A DNA stretch of 64,000 nt from Linnemannia elongata (GCA_036320915.1 JAXBDG010000008.1:248001-312000), one strand, 5' to 3'. Shown: positions 1 through 11,012, counted from the stretch's first letter. Numbers and translations are program-made. Notes: a model not told the origin generated them from the letters alone.

Positions 1-1106
1 TGCAAGGCATCCAAGCGAGGATTGGTGCGTAATGAATGTTCCTTACCTTTGTTATGTAGACGCCAGAAGTTGTTGTTACGGCGCTGTCGTTGCTTGTTAT
101 GTTGTAATGTCAAGGGTTACTCAGTTGGTGAGGGGGGTTTGCGATTGCACCTACCTCACAAGATTTACCGTTTTAGTTCCACAGTGAAAGTAGAGTTTAT
201 ACATACTTATTGTTGCACGTAAGAAAGGCTCCTACCTGAAGAACTACTTGTGTTCGGCTGAAAAGGGGCTGGTGCAGATGTTTGATGCCCTGTTACGGAT
301 GTTTCATTGATGGAACTGCAGGATTGTCAGGCGTTGAGGATATAAGAAGGCACAGGGTGGGTTTCGGTGATATGGATATCCGGTAGGTCTTGCAAGGGGC
401 TGCGAAGAAAGAGAAGCGCTGCACAGCGTGGTGTCCTACTGTATGTCAATGTGAAATGAATGGGTGGCGCAAGAGGAGGAAGAGGAGGAGGGGGAAGGTA
501 AGGAAGAAGAGGAAGGAGTGAAGTAGGGGGAAGAGAGTAAAGAAGAGGAAAGGTAGAGAGATGAAAACACTACTTATTGCCACCTTTTTTTTTTTTTTTT
601 TTTTTTTTTTTTCGTTTGTCTTCGCCAGAAGTGCGATGTCCGCCAGAAGTGCGATGTCGCTCTCTCGATCAATCTCCTCTTCTCATTTGGTTCAATGTCA
701 CACAAGCCAAATGAGCAAAGAGGCATGCTCTAGACCATTGGTCCTTGACGCTGTAAAGGTCTAGAGGCAATTAGGAGAATTTCGAAATAAGGTCGTTTTC
801 TTTAAAGCGAGCTTGGTCTGTACTCAACACTGTATTTTGAAATCGAATAACGGCCGCCCAGATTCAGGTACCATCATTATAAGAGGTGAGACTGATACGC
901 GCTATTAGCGTCACAAGCATCAGTAACCAGTCAGCGTCTTCTATTTTTCCGCGCGTGCGGGGGACAGCAGTCACCATGACTCCACTTTCTTCTCACGCGT
1001 CTGCAGGACATAAAGGAATCGTGGGCGCTGATTAGTTTTCCCTTCACACACTCTCCTTCTTTTACTCATTCAACCCATACATAACATCACACAAAAGAAA
1101 GCCGAC
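1..1106. other. Gene-free leader region
   Basis: I see no supportable gene here. Short open frames exist but have no coding character. The stretch holds a purine-rich run (about 465-560), a run of 28 T (585-612), and a CT-rich stretch before position 1107 that is typical of a fungal promoter or 5' UTR for the ribokinase gene. Confidence 0.5.
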
Positions 1107-2888
1107 ATGGAACTGACCAAGCCAAAAGTACTCGTCTACGGATCCATCAACATCGGTACGCAGACATGCGTTTCACCGCAATGCAGGAACCTCAACCACG
1201 GACACAACTGTCGCTGGCTTGCTCTCGTTGTTTGAACCTAAACCGCTGACACCCAACCTTCTTGTGAACGTCAAAACATGATAGATGATTTCTATGTCGT
1301 CCCTCATATCGTTCGATCTGGAGAGGTAAGAACGCATAGGGGTCGCAGAAACTTGCCAAATAGCGCTTTTTCAATGGATCTCCTCTGGGCGTCTGTTCTA
1401 TCTAGCTTGTGAACTACAATATACTGATGCTGATGCTGCGCTTGCATTTGTTGTTCAATTGGTAGACCATCTCGTCCACTTCGTACACCGTTAGCGCCGG
1501 AGGAAAGGGTAAGTCGCACCTATTTGTCATATATTCTCACATGGACTCACTAGAAACCAATTGATTTCCAATTGAGCTGACCTTCTCCGTCCCTCCAAAC
1601 ACGTACTAGGCGCGAACCAGTCTGTGGCTCTGGGAAGAGCAGGCGCGAACGTGTTTCACGCAGGAAAGATCGGCAAGGACGGAGAATGGGTCCGCAAGAT
1701 CATGGAGAACGCTGGCGTCGATACCACCTACATCCAGGTCGCCGAGAAAGAGGTACATATCATGACGATGCAGACTTGCATTTTTTTTTCACGCCTACCA
1801 ACATCTATGTGCAACGTCAAGCGTATTGCGTGAACTAAGGGGTTGACAATTATTTTCCACTTTGCAATGGATCTTGGACAATAGGCGACAGGAAGGGCGA
1901 TCATCCAATTGAGCGAAGAATCCCATGATAACTCCATCGTCCTCTTCCCAGGAACAAACCACTCCGTCGTCATCGAAGAAGCCCGCCACGTCCTGTCCAA
2001 CTTTGGAGAAGGAGACTGGATCGTAATGCAGAACGAAATCAGTAGCGGCGGTGAGATCATGCGTGCCGCCAAGGAGCGTGGGATGACCATCTGTTTCAAC
2101 CCTTCTCCTATGACAGCCGACCTCCCAAAAGAGTATCCCCTTCACTTGGTCGACTACCTCCTCATTAACGAGATCGAAGCCCAAGGCCTCTACTCTTACT
2201 TGACCTCTCCCAAATCCGACGCCGACTCTGTTACATCCTCGTCGCATATCACGGCCTCTGAAAGCTTCCCGGTGTTGGAGAAGGCGTATGAGCAGATCAG
2301 CGGGATTATTATTACGCTTGGAGGGGATGGACTGGTAGCACGGTTTAGAATTAATGAGGAGGATGAGAAGATGAAGGAGTTCCGGATGGGGATCGTCAAG
2401 GGAAATGTTGTTAACACGACTGGTGTAAGTCTAACATCGTGATCAATTGATGTGTCTTGCGAAGAGTTCTGTTTTGTGAAAGAACATGGCGTTGGTACTG
2501 ACATCTCTTTCCTCTACTTTCCTTTGTTCGGGGTGCATACATAGGCGGGAGACACTTTTTCGGTAAGTGCGGAACTAAATATTCTACCCTGAACCTTCTT
2601 CCAAACCCACACCCACAGTCAATCCTATTTTTAAGCACACCCTCTCAGGCCCATAACTAACGTCATTATGTTTCTACATTCAATGACCGTCAATAGGGCT
2701 ACTTTGTCGCAAACCTGGTGCGCAACCAAGAGTTAAACAAGCGATTCAGCCCTGAGCAGCTCCAAGATGCTTTATTAGAGGCTAGCCATGCGGCTTCGTT
2801 GGCTGTTGGCAAGGAGGGGGCTATGGATTCGATCCCTATCAAGGATGATGTTGATCATGCTATCAGGACCAAGCAGAAGATCGATTAG
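1107..2888 (+). CDS. RBK1: Ribokinase (EC 2.7.1.15), seven exons
   Basis: This is a PfkB-family carbohydrate kinase that phosphorylates D-ribose on O5 with ATP in the cytosol. I read seven exons: 1107-1155, 1285-1325, 1466-1508, 1610-1752, 1885-2424, 2545-2562 and 2697-2888. All junctions are GT-AG and the joined frame stays open for 341 residues, about the usual family length. Exon 1 gives the N-terminal strand (VYGSINID). Exons 3-4 give the substrate motif GGKGANQ. Exon 5 holds the central fold. Exon 6 is a micro-exon of six codons encoding AGDTFS, which completes the TTGAGDTFSGYF anion-hole and catalytic-aspartate signature with its neighbours. The start is the first ATG after a CT-rich leader and yields the expected N-terminus. 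The next gene is convergent, with only about 150 bases between the stops. Confidence 0.95.
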
Positions 2889-3042
2889 CTCGACCAGATC
2901 CCATATTATTTTAACCTTACTCAAATACAGCAGAAAATGCTGACGGTTATGATGTTTTTTGGCTTTTTTTTTAATCATAAAAAGGAATGTCTATTGCGTA
3001 CAGTTACAAAAAGTGAATGAAAAAGGGAGTAAGAAAAGATGC

Positions 3043-4928
3043 TTACTCGGCACCGATGCCGAGCGCACTCTCGCCAGCCTTGATTTTGGCCAAAGCAGCA
3101 AGAACAGGAACCGAGGGGCATCCAGCAGGAGCGAAATGAATGACAAAGTCGCCCTCAGCATACAACTTGGGGAAGGTGTTCATGGTATGATCATCTGCAT
3201 CATAAAGATAAACACCCGACTTCCACTTGTCCTCGCTCATGACCTCCCAGATAGCAGCCTGCTCGTAACTCGACTTGAGGTACCAAGGGGCACGGGTCTG
3301 GACTTCGGCAAAGAAGGCGCGGCTCCACTCGGTGTTCTTGATCAACATGACACCAGCGTTCAGCATCTTGTCGCGCTTAGGTCTGGCAACAATAAGACTG
3401 ACCTCACCGTCACCACTCTCAGCCTTGGCCTGCTCCGCGAACCGAATAATCTCATGCAAATCCTTGTCGAGATCAGCAATGACAGCATCCATGTCCATCC
3501 AGAACAACCATTCGTAGTGGGGGAGAACCTTCTGAATGGCGCCAATCTTGCCCCAGACCAAACGACGACCACGATGTTCCTCCTGTGCAAACTCGGCGGC
3601 ACGGGCCACAAAGTCATATCCATGCCTGTCGGCATAGATGCGCTTGTTTTCGGCGGAGGGCAGGGAGGCCTCGGCCATGCACATGTCGACGTAGATGTAG
3701 GATGAGGTCAAAAGGGCAATGTTTTTCTTCCTGTTCTGGTCAACAGCGCAGGCGGGGGTAGCCTTGATGGTCAACTTGTCGGTGATTCGGCGCCAATCCT
3801 CGAGCTGGTATACTTCACCAACAACAACAGCGTCGGCAGCGACCAAATCAACATTGCTGGCCCACAATTGACCAGTCGGGCGGTCAATCTTGAAAGTGGC
3901 TGGGTTCTCGGCATAAAAGGTCGAAGCTGCGGAGATGATATCCACGGTGGCGCGGCCGGCCTTGATCTCCTCGCGGTCCTTGAGGATCTGCTCAACGGCG
4001 TTGTAGGAGATCATGGCGGCAAAGGTGGTGGAATCGGTGCCCCATTTGTGAAGGTATCCACTTGGGCTGGCAGAAGCCTTGACGGCCTCCTCCATTTTGG
4101 GCAGGTTGACGATGGCAGTAGAATCAAAGATAAGAACCTTGTCGACTTGAATCTTGTTTGTTGGGATGTATTTGGTCACCTAGAAATAGAAATGCAAGAT
4201 GGGCAAAGAATTAGTTGGCTGAGTCCATGTGCTGGTTTGCATCGCCCAAACAGAAAAAAATATACCACAAAAAAGACGGCTGAGCCATGAGTGTCGTCAC
4301 CCAGTATACTTACAGCCCAGTCGAGTGCGTCGCCCCAGATGGCATGCTTGTGGGCGACGGTGGCGTTGGTGAAGTAGTGATCGTTATACTCCATAAACTC
4401 GCCATAAAGCTCCCGGACCAAGGCTTGGTTGTACTCTGAAGAATGAATCTTAGACTTGTCCCAAGTTGACTGTCCATAGATATAAAACTTATAGATGATG
4501 TTGCCGTCGCTCTTCTTGCAGGGCTCGAGGTTGTCCCGGATGCCAAAGACGGTTTCACGGACCCATTGGCGGTTCTGAATTTGAGTCCAGCTCGAAGGAA
4601 TGACCACCAGGGTATCGTACTTTCCAGAAGTGTTGGGTTGGTTGGGTGTGTTTCCAGCAGTGGTAGGAGGAGGAGTACCAGTCTTGTCTCCGCCAGCTGG
4701 GGTATATCCTCCTGGTGGTTTGTCGTCTCCGGTGTAAAGGCTGTCGCCGTCTCCACTGGTGTAGTCGCTGTCGTTGTCGTCGTAGTTCTGGGACTGGCCG
4801 AGGTCGTTGGGGACTGTCCTGTCTGGCGGGTATGATGAGGGACCGGTGCTCTTGTGGTAGGAGAGGAAGACGATCATCAGGAAGACGGCGGCTGTAATCC
4901 AGTACAGCTTTCTTGCTGCGACTGACAT
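3043..4928 (-). CDS. Golgi glycosyltransferase with GT31-like N-half and GT34 C-half
   Basis: Two exons, complement 4928-4314 and 4179-3043, joined across a GT-AG intron at 4180-4313, give 583 residues. A short cytosolic tail and one membrane segment (about residues 9-23) predict a type II Golgi protein, followed by a Pro/Gly/Asp-rich stem to about residue 110. The C-terminal half matches family GT34 (Gma12/Mnn10): KRIYADRHGYDF, then VWGKIGAIQKVLPHYEWLFWMDMDAVI with the DXD metal site near 434-436. Such enzymes add alpha-linked galactose or mannose to glycans. Residues about 118-290 recall the start of GT31 enzymes (LVVIPSSW, RQWVRETVFGI, an E/YG stretch, then VDKVLIF). The usual GT31 acidic triplet reads DST instead. 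The donor sugar cannot be told from sequence. The GT34 call is firm; the GT31 resemblance is moderate. Confidence 0.85.
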
Positions 4929-6075
4929 GATGTGTTGGAGGAGGGGGCGTGAAGAATTGGGAAGAAGGGAAGGAGTAAGGAGTAAAGAAAAGAAAAAGAG
5001 ATGAGAGTAAAAAAGAAAAGGAAAAGGAAGAAATAAAGGCAAAAAAGCGATGAGCACAACCAAGGATGAAGTAGAAGCAGGGGTAAGTACAAAAGGGAAG
5101 AAGCACTAAGGTGGCGACGGGACCTGAACTGAGGACACAGACAGTAACGAGGCGGTGACACTCGATATTTATTTTTAGGAATAGGGCTAGCACACACTAA
5201 GGTTTTGGACTTATATGATCACTTATTCAATCAATCAACCAGTTCAATTGAAAAAAGGCACGCGTGGCTTAGGCAGAGACTGACACGACTGAGTGACAGA
5301 TCAAAAGGTAATGTCCGCTGGGCACTGTTTGTTCGATCTTTTATTTCAATTTTGTAAGACGACAGTACACATATGAGGGGTCGATGGATGTCAACATATA
5401 TCGCATCCATCCATCCATCCATCGATACATCGACACACAATCACAAGAGTGCTCAGGATCAACTATCGGCGTTCTCAATAACCATTCAGCGACATCGGGA
5501 AAAAAATTTGTCATCGACATACCCAGAACCCATCATCAACTTTCAGAAGCGATGCTGCCGGAGAGATCTGATGGTCTCCTTTTCACAGACAGACACCAGA
5601 CATCGGGATCTACTCGTTTTTTTGGTTCTTCTGGTTGCCCGCTGTCAAGTTGGCCTGTTGGACCTGTCCTGGGCACCTTATCAAGACTTAATTGCTTAAG
5701 AGAGATGTGTCCCAGGGCTCCAGGCGGTTACTTAGTTGATCGGGATCAGCAGTGAATCGTCCACCTTGCGCTTTAGGCTGGCAACAGAGTAACAACCACC
5801 AGCACTAGGCGGAGCAAAACCGGGAACTCAACTCTTCAGCTACACCGACTAGCAGTAGCTTTACACGTTTAAGCGTCAACAGCAACTTTATCAGCTTCAG
5901 ACAACTACATCGACAAGCACACCTGCCCTTATATATCGACTATCAGTCTTCCCCTTTTTTCAACAACCCTACTGGCTGCCCCTTACAGGACATCTCTCGC
6001 ACAGACCATTCCACCCAGAGACATGAGAACTAACGTCCTCGTCTCCAATTCGTTACCCCCTTACTCATAGACAAT
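4929..6075. other. Shared upstream region of the GT34 and eL15 genes
   Basis: This divergent intergenic region of about 1.1 kb has no supportable gene. Its left part (4929-5060) is CT-rich on the minus strand and serves as leader for the transferase. Bases 5400-5425 hold a short (ATCC)n run. The right part (5870-6075) is a pyrimidine-rich leader for eL15. Confidence 0.5.
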
Positions 6076-6822
6076 ATGGGAGCCTACAAGTATCTCGAGG
6101 AATTGGCCAAGAAGAAGCAGTCTGATGTCATGCGCTTCTTGTTGCGTGTTCGCTGCTGGGAGTACCGCCAGTTGAACGTCATCCACCGCGCTTCCCGCCC
6201 TTCGCGCCCCGATAAGGCTCGTCGTTTGGGATACAAGGCCAAGCAGGGATACGTCATCTACCGTATCCGCGTCCGCCGTGGTGGTCGCAAAAAGCCCGTT
6301 GCCAAGGGTGCCACCTTCGGTAAGCCCGGTGGACACGGAGTCAACCAGCTCAAGTACCAGCGTTCCCTCCAGGCCACCGCTGAGGAGCGTGTTGGCCGCA
6401 AGTGCGGAAACTTGCGCGTCCTCAACTCGTACTGGGTTAACCAGGACTCGACCTACAAGTACTTCGAGGTCATCCTCGTCGATCCCTCGCACAAGGCCAT
6501 CCGCCGCGACGCCCGCATCAACTGGATCGTCAACCCCGTCCACAAGCGCCGTGAGGCCCGTGGTCTTACCTCTGCCACCAAGAAGAACCGCGGTCACGGC
6601 AAGGGTCACGGCTTCAACAAGACCATCGGATCTGGTCGTCGTGCCAACTGGAAGAGACGCAACACCCTCTCGTAAGTGTCTATATTGGGATTTAATAGCT
6701 ATTCTGGATGCTCAGGATGTTGTTATGTTGGATATGCATTCTTGAAGTTTTTGATTTTTCATAACATTAACGCGTTGTTTTCTTTTTATTTCTTCTTTAT
6801 CAGCCTCCGCCGTTACCGTTAA
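6076..6822 (+). CDS. RPL15: 60S ribosomal protein L15 (eL15)
   Basis: A cytosolic large-subunit ribosomal protein. Exon 1 is 6076-6671 and exon 2 is 6804-6822. The intron (6672-6803, GT-AG) splits a serine codon and adds only the last few residues (LRRYR). The product has 204 residues, the standard eL15 length. It begins [10 protein letters not shown] and contains [64 protein letters not shown] and [16 protein letters not shown], which are near-universal eL15 blocks. Codon use is strongly C-ending at degenerate sites, as expected for a highly expressed gene and unlike the accessory genes further right. An AATAAA lies about 120 bases after the stop. Confidence 0.98.
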
Positions 6823-6943
6823 AGCGCTTCTGCGCTACTGCGGGTGGTCGAGTGTGTTTGCTGGAGTTGGTTCAGTGTGTGGTGCGCTCAAGTCTTTTGG
6901 TTCCGTCCCCCTGGAGCTTCAGACATTTGTTGTCATGTTCTGA

Positions 6944-6949
6944 AATAAA
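6944..6949 (+). promoter_or_regulatory. Polyadenylation signal of eL15
   Basis: A canonical AATAAA about 120 bases after the eL15 stop codon, at a normal distance for a fungal 3' UTR. Confidence 0.6.
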
Positions 6950-7944
6950 TCCGTTGCAATATTGCTTCCCTCTATTTTTCAACACATCAAGAACGCCTTT
7001 TTCTCTGTCAGTTTGGAAGGGTATGGTCATTGCCAGGGCTTGGTTGGGGGGTGAATAGTCAAAGGGGGAACGAGAAGTGGCGGTCAGGGATTTCTTGGGT
7101 AGCTAGATTCGATTGAACGGATTCTGAGATCAGGAAAGTTGCTACTGATCAAACCAACACGGATAAAATATGCGTTTGATCAGCCTGATTTCGCCTTACT
7201 CGCCATACTCGCTTTGTCGAACACGAACATGCGCGCCTGCATTACTTACGCGCGACGCCTCTTTTTACCATTTAATGCCATCCAAGATACTGATGAGCCC
7301 AATGAAGTCCCATGCCCTAATCCTCTGTTGCTCATGAGCCCAAAGTGCTCCATAGCCTCTTCGTCCCATGCCGTCTTTTTACCCTCTCTTCTCAATTCTT
7401 GTTTCTCTCAGCCCTCCTACTACTCCTACCCTTGCAAACCTGCTTTAAGGAATTATACCACATCTCCCCCTCATCAATCTGTCTTCTAAGGTCGTATATT
7501 TCTTATCTCCAAATATTCCCATCCCTCTCAGTATCTCCAATGTCTGTCTAGAAAAAAAGTGCACCCATCGCGTCCCAAAATTCCTTGGACCCACCGTGAT
7601 ACGCCTTAATAGATACCGCTATGTCAAACGAGAAACTAAAGCCCAAGCAACAATAAACGATCAGTGCCCGTTTGACTCCAGAAAGCCACAGAAAAAGCAC
7701 GAAGCTACCCCCACAAGAAAACCTGTTTATTGTTCTTTTCTCAAAAGTGATTTGGAATAGCAGGAGCATGGATGCTCCTTCTTCTAGTACATTCTTACCA
7801 AACCTCACAAGCCTTCGCAAGTCCCCATTGTTCTTAGCCCTAGCGTTTAGTATCGTGCTGGAAAATAGTATTTCAACGGTTACAACTTCTGGACATGCGT
7901 GCAATTTCCTCTGGTGCGTGCTAATGACGGAACACTCTCATTTC
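6950..7944. other. Gene-free spacer before inverted arm I-left
   Basis: No open frame here has recognisable content. The segment separates the eL15 3' end from the left arm of inverted duplication I, whose similarity to the right arm begins near 7945. Confidence 0.45.
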
Positions 7945-7949
7945 ATAAT

Positions 7950-8275
7950 AACTACCGCTGGTGATCCAGCATAACTCCCACACATCGCCATCTCCTCCCG
8001 TCTGGAATTGAGTTCCTTAACAGCCCACATCTCTTTGAATATATCGCATGTCAATGAAGCAAGTTCTTCATGTTCAGGAAACTCTATACTTTCACGAGTT
8101 TCTGCAACTTTCTCAGCTGTGCCATAAATACCTCATGGAGGAAGTTTGGAGGCAAGTTGACCCATATATCCTCTATGCGATCGAACACGTCCTGTATGTA
8201 GCTAATGGTGTTGCATACCTCCTGTTGATCACACTCTTCCTTTCGTGCTCCATATAGCGCTCTACAAAGTATCAC
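7950..8275 (-). pseudogene. Decayed gene tail downstream of the 16-Cys gene (left copy)
   Basis: Reading the minus strand, one frame gives RALYGARKEECDQQEV then NTISYIQDVFDRIEDIWVNLPP. After a frame change, another gives EELASLTCDIFKEMWAV and ends at a TGA near 7950. The right arm (about 33360-33710) keeps the matching peptide pieces NTINYLQDVFDRMEDIWVNLPP and SMTCDTFKEM, also in shifting frames. Conserved peptide in both copies suggests a former coding sequence that decayed after or around the duplication. I do not recognise the family. It could instead be a spliced gene whose intron boundaries I cannot resolve. Confidence 0.4.
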
Positions 8276-8470
8276 TAACTGGAAAGTTATAACCTTAGCT
8301 CATCAGAAACCTACTTAGACAGTAGCACATGCAAGAAGGGCATCTAGTCCATTGCAAATATAGGCACGAAGAAGTGTATTACAAAGTGTTTCTAAACTTT
8401 AACAATAGTCTTATATATGAAGAAAAAAAATAGAGAAGGCGAATGAGGGCGAAAAAAAGGGAATAAACGA

Positions 8471-8992
8471 CTAATCTTTAAGCGTTGAACAACTTTTGTT
8501 GTATTTTTGACACAAACAGTGGGTGCCAAATTTGTCCATCTGTCCGTCATATTTGCATGCACGATAGTTCCACTGCTCACATACCTGACCAGCCTTACAG
8601 TTAAAATATCTCCTGGTTCCGTCGATTGTTTTACAGTCATTCTCTGTCCCACAGGAGTAGCTCTGGTACCCTTCACAGAGATCGATGCAACACTGCGGCA
8701 GGTTATTGCACCGTCTTTTGACGATGCATTTTTGGGTAGACGTCAGAAATTCCCACCAACTTGGATATTTAGTCATCCCATCAGACGTACAAGGACACGT
8801 ATCCGCGTTTGGCTTTGACTCGCACAAGGCAAAAAAGTAATCATCAGAAAGAAGATCATCGACCCGTACAATAGGTACAGAAGGATTAAAGTACTTAAGG
8901 AACAGTGGCTCGCCTGCTTTGACGCATGTAATGCACAGGCTGCACAGGCAGGCCAGAAGCAGGATTGCGAGGGAATGTTGGATACGGGCCAT
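8471..8992 (-). CDS. Small secreted cysteine-rich protein, 16-Cys family (left copy)
   Basis: A single exon encoding 173 residues. Residues 1-26 form a clear signal peptide (MARIQHSLAILLLACLCSLC, then ITCVKA). The mature part has 16 cysteines, including CPC, a CC pair in QCCIDLCEG, a DC in ENDCKTID and a CLC near the end. All 16 are kept in the paralogue at 32668-33162. The signal peptide and the last 90-100 residues are well conserved between copies, while residues about 27-85 have diverged strongly. An even cysteine count and an entry signal predict an extracellular disulfide-rich protein. Its role is unknown; a cell-wall, defence or effector-like role is possible but not shown. A TATA box lies about 350 bases upstream, so a long or spliced 5' leader is likely. 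Confidence 0.85.
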   Translation of the reverse strand: MARIQHSLAILLLACLCSLCITCVKAGEPLFLKYFNPSVPIVRVDDLLSDDYFFALCESKPNADTCPCTSDGMTKYPSWWEFLTSTQKCIVKRRCNNLPQCCIDLCEGYQSYSCGTENDCKTIDGTRRYFNCKAGQVCEQWNYRACKYDGQMDKFGTHCLCQKYNKSCSTLKD

Positions 8993-9341
8993 TTTGAAGA
9001 AGCAGGCGAAAGTGTTGATCGGCTTGTGGCTGTGATGGGAGTGACATTGAAATAATGATATCGAAAATGAGAAAATGGAGGTTGAAGGACTGTTAGTTGC
9101 GAAATGCTGAGGCTACTCGCGAATGTTGTTCTGAGCGTTCAGTCATATACCTTATGACAGTGTGGTCAGGACTGAGCAGGGCGTGTGGAGTTGCTCAAGT
9201 CGTTCGTGGAGATCTTGCAAGTGTTCTTGATAGGAGGCTTGCAGAAAGTTGGGCGAGGTGAGATTTTGTGTGAAGACTCTTGCGACGGTTAGGATAAGAT
9301 GTGTATTGGTAGAGTGTACGATTATGGGTAGGAAGGCCATC

Positions 9342-9349
9342 TTTATATA
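9342..9349 (-). promoter_or_regulatory. TATA box of the left 16-Cys gene
   Basis: TATATAAA on the minus strand, in a block conserved with 32290-32297 of the right arm. It lies about 350 bases before the ATG in both copies. Confidence 0.55.
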
Positions 9350-10143
9350 CTCAAAAATGGCCGTAAACGAAGGTTATGTTCTCCCCTGGGTATGGAAAGG
9401 ACAGCAGATTCGGTGGATACAACAAGCCTGAGAACTCTCCTCTCTTTAAGTGAGCGTTGATGGAAAATGCTCAGAAGTTATCAATAGAGACAACCCATCA
9501 TTTGAGTGGGAGTAAAGGAAACAAACAGCCTGCAAAGATATAAGGGACACAGAAGATAATGGCTGCAAAGAAAAGAGGGGGGGGAATGGAAGATGGAGGA
9601 CAGTGAGTGAAAGGGAAAGCGGGACAATCGAAATATGCAAAAGGCAGCCGAGAAGAAGGGGGCCAGTAGAAAGGGTACAGGACCAGCCGGGGATAAAAGC
9701 TATGCACTTGTGGGGGGAATATCAGGAGACGACCTCATCCTTTGTTTTCTCCCTCTTTCTCTCTCTCTCTCTCTCTCTTTTTTTTCCTTCCCTCCTTCTC
9801 TCTTCCTGTTTTTGCTTCCCGTCCCCACTTCGAACCATATCAAGGGCAGGCATATCCCTGGAGCAAATAGAAATATGTATTAGTCAATACCTCAGCAATC
9901 AGACGAAAAATAACCAAGGATAATAAGAAAAAACGACCATGCTAGTCAGATTGTTATAGTCGTTCAGGCCGCCTTATTGTTACGAGACTCCGATCGTTGA
10001 ACTGTGCAATGATGAAAGGAAAGATACTAGCAGGTGGGAGACGGGTAGAGCGAATATTGAAGAGAGATACAGAGATGATAAAGGGCAAATATAACAAACA
10101 GCACAGCGCCATAGACGTCATGTAGACCAGGGACATCGCCAAG

Positions 10144-10335
10144 TTACCTCATTAGCAAATATAGTACTTGACCACACCAAGGAGAAAAGGAGCACAAAAA
10201 TTGAGGGTGGAGGGGGGCAGAAAGTAAAAAGATCAAGGGGTTACCAGAGGAGAGGCACATATCTCCGCTTACCGGTAAACTTGAGGAAGTAATTGTATGG
10301 GTGGTTAATGAATGTCCCGCACGCCAGCTCATCAT
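10144..10335 (-). CDS. Conserved 63-residue open frame in arm I-left
   Basis: This short frame begins MMSWRAGHSLTT and has a hydrophobic C-terminal half. A frame of identical length with the same beginning is intact in the right arm (31050-31241), although the surrounding DNA has diverged and carries indels. That may mark a real small protein. It may also be chance survival of an open frame in duplicated non-coding DNA. There is no leader, Kozak or termination evidence strong enough to decide. Confidence 0.25.
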   Translation of the reverse strand: MMSWRAGHSLTTHTITSSSLPVSGDMCLSSGNPLIFLLSAPLHPQFLCSFSPWCGQVLYLLMR

Positions 10336-10786
10336 GCATTAGCGATTGAAAAAGCGAAAACAAGGGGTAAGTTGTTCCTCCCTTCTTTCAATTATCCCTT
10401 GGTCAGGTTAACTCGATTGGAACGCTGTTGTTCTCCTTTTTCTCTGGCTCTACCCTTTGGAATCTGGTCTGGATATTCCATGGGAATGATGTATTAAAAC
10501 AGGAAAGACAGAGTGAATATTTACGCTAGACAGGCATATTCAAGAGAATTTGACGCTGGTGAGACCCTGCCTCAGAAGTCTGAGCTTAGAGAGATAGTAT
10601 CTAGTATACGCGAGCATGTCCACTGGGAAGAAACTCGTTGTGGAGTTGTGTTCAGCCCAACCTTGGGTCAATGAACAGGCTCGGTTTGAGCAATAAAAAG
10701 GTTCTTGATTTGTTTTGCAAGGCGGATGATAGTGGAGAACAAAATGTTCAATCTCGCGTTCAATGGCAGGTCTGCTTGGGCAGCTT

Positions 10787-11012
10787 TGATCGACGAGAAC
10801 CGGTAGGCGCTTCAAAAGCTGTTTCTCTGTTTCGCCATGAAGCCAAAGAAGGATATGTAACAGCTCAGCATAACCTTGCAAGAGTGTACGACAGAGGCCG
10901 GGGCATCGCGAGAGTTACTAGCGAGACGATTGCGCGGCATAGCAAGGCTACTTCTCAAGGATACACCGATTCAGAAGCTCGATTGACTTTCCTTCCAGAG
11001 CACCATGTCTAA
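10787..11012 (+). pseudogene. Sel1-like repeat protein fragment
   Basis: An open frame contains about one and a half Sel1-like repeats: AVSLFRHEAKEGYVTAQHNL, then ARVYDRGRGI, then ARHSKATSQGYTDSEARL. The pattern of A..LF...A..GY..AQ.NLA..Y..GRGI is typical of SLR solenoid proteins, which act as protein scaffolds. A complete SLR protein has many repeats and an N-terminal domain. Neither is found on either side, and the frame stops soon after the second repeat. This is therefore a gene fragment just beyond the outer end of duplication arm I-left. The right arm has no matching Sel1 sequence. Confidence 0.65.

Larger units (their letters stand above)
7945..10725 (+). repeat. Inverted segmental duplication I, left arm
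   Basis: This segment matches 30670-33725 in reverse complement. I checked anchors along it. The stretch GCTGGTGATCCAGCAT near 7960 matches near 33685. The 16-Cys genes match (8471-8992 against 32668-33162). TATA boxes match (9342 against 32290). The GAGCTGGCGTGCGGGACATTC block near 10320 matches near 31050. The ACCCAAGGTTGG block near 10665 matches near 30720. Identity varies along the arm and many small indels are present, so the event is not very recent. The spacer between the arms is about 20 kb and holds conserved single-copy genes. Confidence 0.9.

Noticed and set aside
3868..4290. 140-codon plus-strand frame within the GT34 gene
   Set aside because: It is antisense to a well-supported exon and crosses its intron.
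6061..6609. 182-codon antisense frame inside eL15
   Set aside because: Shadow of a highly biased coding sequence; eL15 identity is certain.
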